This document shows positions 52,805 to 55,667 of a stretch of DNA of 55,667 nucleotides, one piece after another. The position numbers and the translations under genes were made by a program. Numbering within the stretch: position 1 is the first letter of the stretch; each line of letters opens with the position of its first letter. The notes below the pieces were generated by a model, which was not told where the DNA came from, made no database searches, and worked only from the letters and a program-made list of their open reading frames with translations. Source of the DNA: an uncultured Clostridia bacterium (GTDB lineage Bacteria; Bacillota; Clostridia; TANB77; CAG-508); contig CALXBW010000010.1 in assembly GCA_944386645.1 (NCBI GenBank), forward strand, positions 1-55,667, written 5' to 3'.

Positions 52805-52870
52805 GAAATGTTTGGTATAATAATATATATTTTTGTAAATGAGCAAGTGAGTTTGAAATATATAGAATAT
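52805..52870 (+). promoter_or_regulatory. Promoter block shared with 54621-54683
   Basis: ATGTTTGGTATAATAATATA then TATTTTT and AGTGAGTTT-AAATATAT recur in front of the gene at 54692. TATAAT is at 52816-52821; no clear -35 is seen, so it may be extended (TTTGG). Confidence 0.5.
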
Positions 52871-52936
52871 GAAGGTATTCAAATAATACAATATTGCTCA
52901 TTGGATAAAAAAGATTAAGTTGTAGAGGAGAAAAAT

Positions 52937-53605
52937 ATGATAGAATCAAAAGGTTGGAATTGGAAAATTGTTAAGAATGAAAAAGAAGAAATTTGGAAAA
53001 ATCCAAGTGTAGAATCATATTATTTATTGAATAGATGGAAATCACAGAATAAAAAATATTTTCTTGATTTAGGTTGTGGATTAGGTAGACATTCAATCTT
53101 ATTTGGAAAAAATGAATTTATTGTTAGTTGTTTTGACATAAGTCAAGAAGCTATCAATAGAACTAAAGAATGGGCTAAAAAAGAAAATTTAAAGTTTGAT
53201 TATAAAGTTGGAGATATGCTTAAATTACCTTATAATAATGAACAATTTGATTGTATTTATTGTAGAAATGTAATTTCTCATACAGATACAGAGGGAATGA
53301 AGCAAATAATAAAAGAATTATATAGAGTAATGAAATATAATGGAGAATGTTATTTGACATTAGGCTCAAAAGATACATGGGGATTTAAACAAGAAAATTG
53401 GCCCTTGATTGATGAAAATACAAGATTAAGAATGGAAGAAGGACCAGAATATAAAGTTCCACATTTTTATGTTCATTATAATCTAGCAAAAGAGTTATTT
53501 AGCAATTTTAAAATAATTAATATACATCAAGAAATTGATTATTATGAAAAACAAAATGGCACAACAGAATCATACCATTATCATATTTTAATTAAGAAAA
53601 TTTAA
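52937..53605 (+). CDS. Class I SAM-dependent methyltransferase
   Basis: 222 residues with motif I FLDLGCGLGRHS, motif II CFDIS, GDMLKLPYNNEQFDCIYC and NVISHTDTEGMKQIIKELYRVMK. This is a small-molecule methyltransferase (Methyltransf_11/25 type); substrate unknown. AGAGGAG precedes ATG. Confidence 0.85.
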   Translation: MIESKGWNWKIVKNEKEEIWKNPSVESYYLLNRWKSQNKKYFLDLGCGLGRHSILFGKNEFIVSCFDISQEAINRTKEWAKKENLKFDYKVGDMLKLPYNNEQFDCIYCRNVISHTDTEGMKQIIKELYRVMKYNGECYLTLGSKDTWGFKQENWPLIDENTRLRMEEGPEYKVPHFYVHYNLAKELFSNFKIINIHQEIDYYEKQNGTTESYHYHILIKKI

Positions 53606-53705
53606 ATAGAAATTAGAATTAGCTGGATTTTTAACATCAATTTTTTATCAAATAATAAATTAGATAAAGAATAGTAAATCAATAAAATATAGGAGGAAAA
53701 ATGCA

Positions 53706-54563
53706 ATGTGGATTTTATATGCTTTTGGTTCTGCTTTTTTTGCGGGGATAACAGCAATATTAGCAAAGATAGGAATAAAAAATGTTGATTCCAATTTAGC
53801 AACAGCTATAAGAACAATAGTAATTTTAATTTTTTCTTGGCTCATGGTTTTTATAGTTGGATCTTTTAATACAATGGTAAACTTAACTACTAAAACACTA
53901 GTATTTTTAATATTATCAGGTATATCAACAGGAATGTCTTGGTTATGCTATTTTAAAGCATTGCAATTAGGAAATGTAAATAAAGTAACGCCAATAGACA
54001 AATCAAGTACAATTTTAACAATGATACTTGCTATGATTTTTTTAGGAGAAAGTATTACACTTTTTAAAGTAATATCAATTATCTTAATTGGTATTGGTAC
54101 TTATTTAATGATAGAGAAAAAAGATGATAATAAACAAGAAAAAGATAATAAATGGCTAATATTTGCATTTGCTTCAGCAATTTTTGCAAGTTTAACATCT
54201 ATTTTAGGGAAAGTGGGAATAGAAGGTGTTGAATCTAATTTAGGAACAGCAATAAGAACGATAGTTGTATTGATTATGGCTTGGTTAGTTGTGTTTGTTA
54301 CAAAGAAACAAGGAGAAATAAAAAGTGTAGACAAAAAAAGTTGGAAATTTTTATTATTATCTGGATTAACAACAGGATTATCTTGGCTATGTTATTATAA
54401 GGCGTTACAAGATGGACAGGCAAGTATAGTTGTTCCAATAGATAAATTAAGTATATTAGTTACAATTGCTTTCTCTTATATAATATTAAAAGAAAGATTA
54501 AAGAAAAAATCTATAATGGGATTAATTTTAATCGTAATAGGAACTTTATTGTTATTAATTTAA
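53706..54563 (+). CDS. EamA-family (DMT) transporter
   Basis: 285 residues, ten membrane segments as two EamA repeats. The repeats remain closely alike (SNLATAIRTIVILIFSWL and SNLGTAIRTIVVLIMAWL; GISTGMSWLCYFKALQLG and GLTTGLSWLCYYKALQDG), separated by a Lys/Asp-rich loop (DDNKQEKDNK). A metabolite or drug exporter by family. AGGAGG (53691-53696) suits ATG 53706; the ATG at 53701 is out of frame. Confidence 0.88.
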   Translation: MWILYAFGSAFFAGITAILAKIGIKNVDSNLATAIRTIVILIFSWLMVFIVGSFNTMVNLTTKTLVFLILSGISTGMSWLCYFKALQLGNVNKVTPIDKSSTILTMILAMIFLGESITLFKVISIILIGIGTYLMIEKKDDNKQEKDNKWLIFAFASAIFASLTSILGKVGIEGVESNLGTAIRTIVVLIMAWLVVFVTKKQGEIKSVDKKSWKFLLLSGLTTGLSWLCYYKALQDGQASIVVPIDKLSILVTIAFSYIILKERLKKKSIMGLILIVIGTLLLLI

Positions 54564-54583
54564 AAATCTAATTATAATAAAAT

Positions 54584-54618
54584 AAATGATAACTACAACA
54601 AAATAGTAGTTATCATTT
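54584..54618 (+). terminator. Terminator of the EamA gene
   Basis: AAATGATAACTAC (54584-54596) and GTAGTTATCATTT (54606-54618) form a perfect 13-bp stem. Confidence 0.85.
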
Positions 54619-54620
54619 AA

Positions 54621-54683
54621 AAATGTTTGGTATAATAATATATATTTTTTATAAGTGAGTTTAAAATATATTAAATATGGAGG
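54621..54683 (+). promoter_or_regulatory. Second copy of the TTTGGTATAATAATATATA promoter block
   Basis: Near copy of 52805-52870, including AAGTGAGTTTAAAATATATT, just upstream of GGAGGC. Confidence 0.5.
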
Positions 54684-54691
54684 CAAGATAT

Positions 54692-55273
54692 ATGAAAAAT
54701 AAAAAAGTTTTAATAATTTTAATAATAGCATTAGTTATAATAGTATTAATTCCTATAGCTGTTATGGCAAATAAAAAAGTATTTAACAGTCCTATCGGAG
54801 TAAAAGTTGTTGATTACGAGGAACAAAGAAAGAAAAATGAAGAAAGGGCAGAAAAAGAAAAACAAGAAAGAATAGCAGAATTAATGTCAAATATGAATGT
54901 ATCTGAAAGCAATTATTCAATAAGTGCTAATAGTGATAATAATGGAGATGATGAATTAATAAATAAATCTAAAGAATCTCAAAAAGAATATAATGAAGAG
55001 ATGAACAATATATTAGAAATTATGAATAGATATTATGAAGAAAAATGCACAAATATAATAAATCTAATGCAAGAAAATTCAGATAAAATGCCTGGTAATG
55101 AGTTATATCAACAACCATATGCTAAAGAATTTTTTGAATTAGTTATAGATGTTATAAAAAATAAAGATATTTCAGAAAATGAAAAAAGTCTTTTAAAAGA
55201 ATTTCTACAAAGTCAATATACATTATATAAAGATGATAGTGAAATGAAAGCTAAATTTGATGAAGTATTATAG
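54692..55273 (+). CDS. Membrane-anchored coiled-coil protein (193 aa)
   Basis: ATG 54692 is chosen for TGGAGG at 54676-54681. One N-terminal membrane segment (about 5-25), a highly charged stretch (EEQRKKNEERAEKEKQER), then a helical domain with no motif. It overlaps the next small gene by 14 nt. Function unknown. Confidence 0.6.
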   Translation: MKNKKVLIILIIALVIIVLIPIAVMANKKVFNSPIGVKVVDYEEQRKKNEERAEKEKQERIAELMSNMNVSESNYSISANSDNNGDDELINKSKESQKEYNEEMNNILEIMNRYYEEKCTNIINLMQENSDKMPGNELYQQPYAKEFFELVIDVIKNKDISENEKSLLKEFLQSQYTLYKDDSEMKAKFDEVL

Positions 55274-55448
55274 TGCAAAAATAAAGTGGTTGGTAATTGG
55301 AATTATAATAATAAGTGTATTATTTATGCTTAAAATTGGAAATAAAGAATATGAACTAGAAGAATTAGATAAAATTAAAATAGATTTATTAAATATTGGA
55401 TTAAAGGAGATTAAAAAACAAAGATGTCTATTCGTCAATGTTAGTTAA
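55260..55448 (+). CDS. Small membrane protein (62 aa)
   Basis: One membrane segment (about 10-27) and a charged tail. The start ATG lies inside the end of the preceding gene, so translation is coupled. Its tail is CRC-poor and without motifs. Probably a partner of the preceding membrane protein. Confidence 0.45.
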   Translation: MKYYSAKIKWLVIGIIIISVLFMLKIGNKEYELEELDKIKIDLLNIGLKEIKKQRCLFVNVS

Positions 55449-55490
55449 TATATTTATAAATAACTTTGGAAATTAAAAATTACAATAAAT

Positions 55491-55527
55491 AGAGTAGGTA
55501 ATAAATTTGAAATTATCTACTCTTTAT
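55491..55527 (+). terminator. Terminator near the right edge
   Basis: AGAGTAGGTAAT (55491-55502) pairs with ATTATCTACTCT (55512-55523), one G-T wobble, followed by TTATTAT. Confidence 0.75.
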
Positions 55528-55625
55528 TATATAATGCTAACAAAAGATAGTAAGTTATCGCTTGGATTTAATTTTCAATAATATAAAATATTTTTAAATT
55601 CATAGGTTTTAAAGAGAAAAGATGG

Positions 55626-55631
55626 TATAAT
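55626..55631 (+). promoter_or_regulatory. -10 element of the last gene
   Basis: TATAAT in GATGGTATAATAATATAAAT, the same style as the promoters at 52816 and 54629. Confidence 0.5.
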
Positions 55632-55661
55632 AATATAAATTGATTTATGGAGGTAATAAAT

Positions 55662-55667
55662 ATGTCA
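55662..55667 (+). CDS. Start of a gene cut by the window edge
   Basis: ATG TCA after TGGAGGTAATAAAT; only two codons are visible, so no product can be named. Confidence 0.5.

Larger units (their letters stand above)
52602..52936. other. 335-bp gene-free stretch
   Basis: No coding frame supported. It holds the tRNA-Gly-like block described separately, flanked on both sides by TCAAAAATAA-type AT repeats, then a TATAAT promoter element at 52816-52821 with flanks shared with 54621-54683. Confidence 0.5.

Overview
Organism. The window is very AT-rich (roughly a quarter G+C by eye), uses strong AGGAGG-type ribosome binding sites and TTGACA/TATAAT promoters, and carries a dipicolinate synthase subunit gene, a VanZ-like gene, ClpB, LD-carboxypeptidase and MetK. 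This fits a spore-forming-lineage, low-GC Firmicute of the gut Clostridia type. No rRNA, intact tRNA or CRISPR array was seen. Gene content is mostly accessory: resistance, signalling, mobile and selfish elements, and many decaying genes.

Layout. 1-7345 is the right end of an integrated mobile element. It carries a Cys-rich RiPP precursor with its radical SAM/SPASM maturase, small ICE-type proteins (sigma-region-4 fragment, TnpW-like), a structured RNA candidate and two tandem large serine recombinases. Its right boundary cuts a D-Ala-D-Ala carboxypeptidase gene (7345-8130). 8203-8278 is an orphan type III antitoxin repeat. 8426-10049 is an ECF sigma/membrane protein fusion. 10384-14828 is a two-component/ABC exporter operon plus a metallo-hydrolase; both promoters sit in the same kind of dyad. 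14871-17679 is an insert with a MccF/LdcA-like peptidase and an alanyl-tRNA synthetase paralogue, bounded by a 336-bp direct repeat, then metK. 19269-24019 holds a wrecked sigma/anti-sigma locus, a Big2-SH3-C39 exported protein, Hsp20, DpaB and a SanA-like protein. 24367-29561 is a compact operon: guanylate-kinase-like, two glycosyltransferases, and a double-APH/NUDIX fusion. 29584-30761 has a LexA-box-controlled LysM protein (YneA-like) and a complete type III toxin-antitoxin locus. 30842-34664 has a tyrosine recombinase, a GH30 glycosidase and a DUF4143 ATPase. 35361-41083 holds two ABC-2 transporter sets. Then come clpB, DUF1848, RhuM-Fic, gene remnants, DUF1287, VanZ, a PEP-utilising enzyme/histidine phosphatase/YrdC cassette, a methyltransferase, an EamA transporter and small membrane proteins to the right edge.

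Most striking observation. Four genes (8426-10049, 20146-21850, complement 31858-33199, 46197-46674) are each split by a +1 frameshift. In every case the shift window of a few codons contains an in-frame CGG codon followed almost at once by a stop. By eye I find only one other in-frame CGG in the window (codon 5 of the RiPP radical SAM gene). Skipping the C and reading GGN gives glycine; in two cases that glycine is a conserved family position (GGPN of GH30; the Gly of a Big2 repeat). This suggests that CGG is unassigned or starved in this lineage and is bypassed by +1 frameshifting (CGGN read as Gly). It needs genome-wide and proteomic testing.
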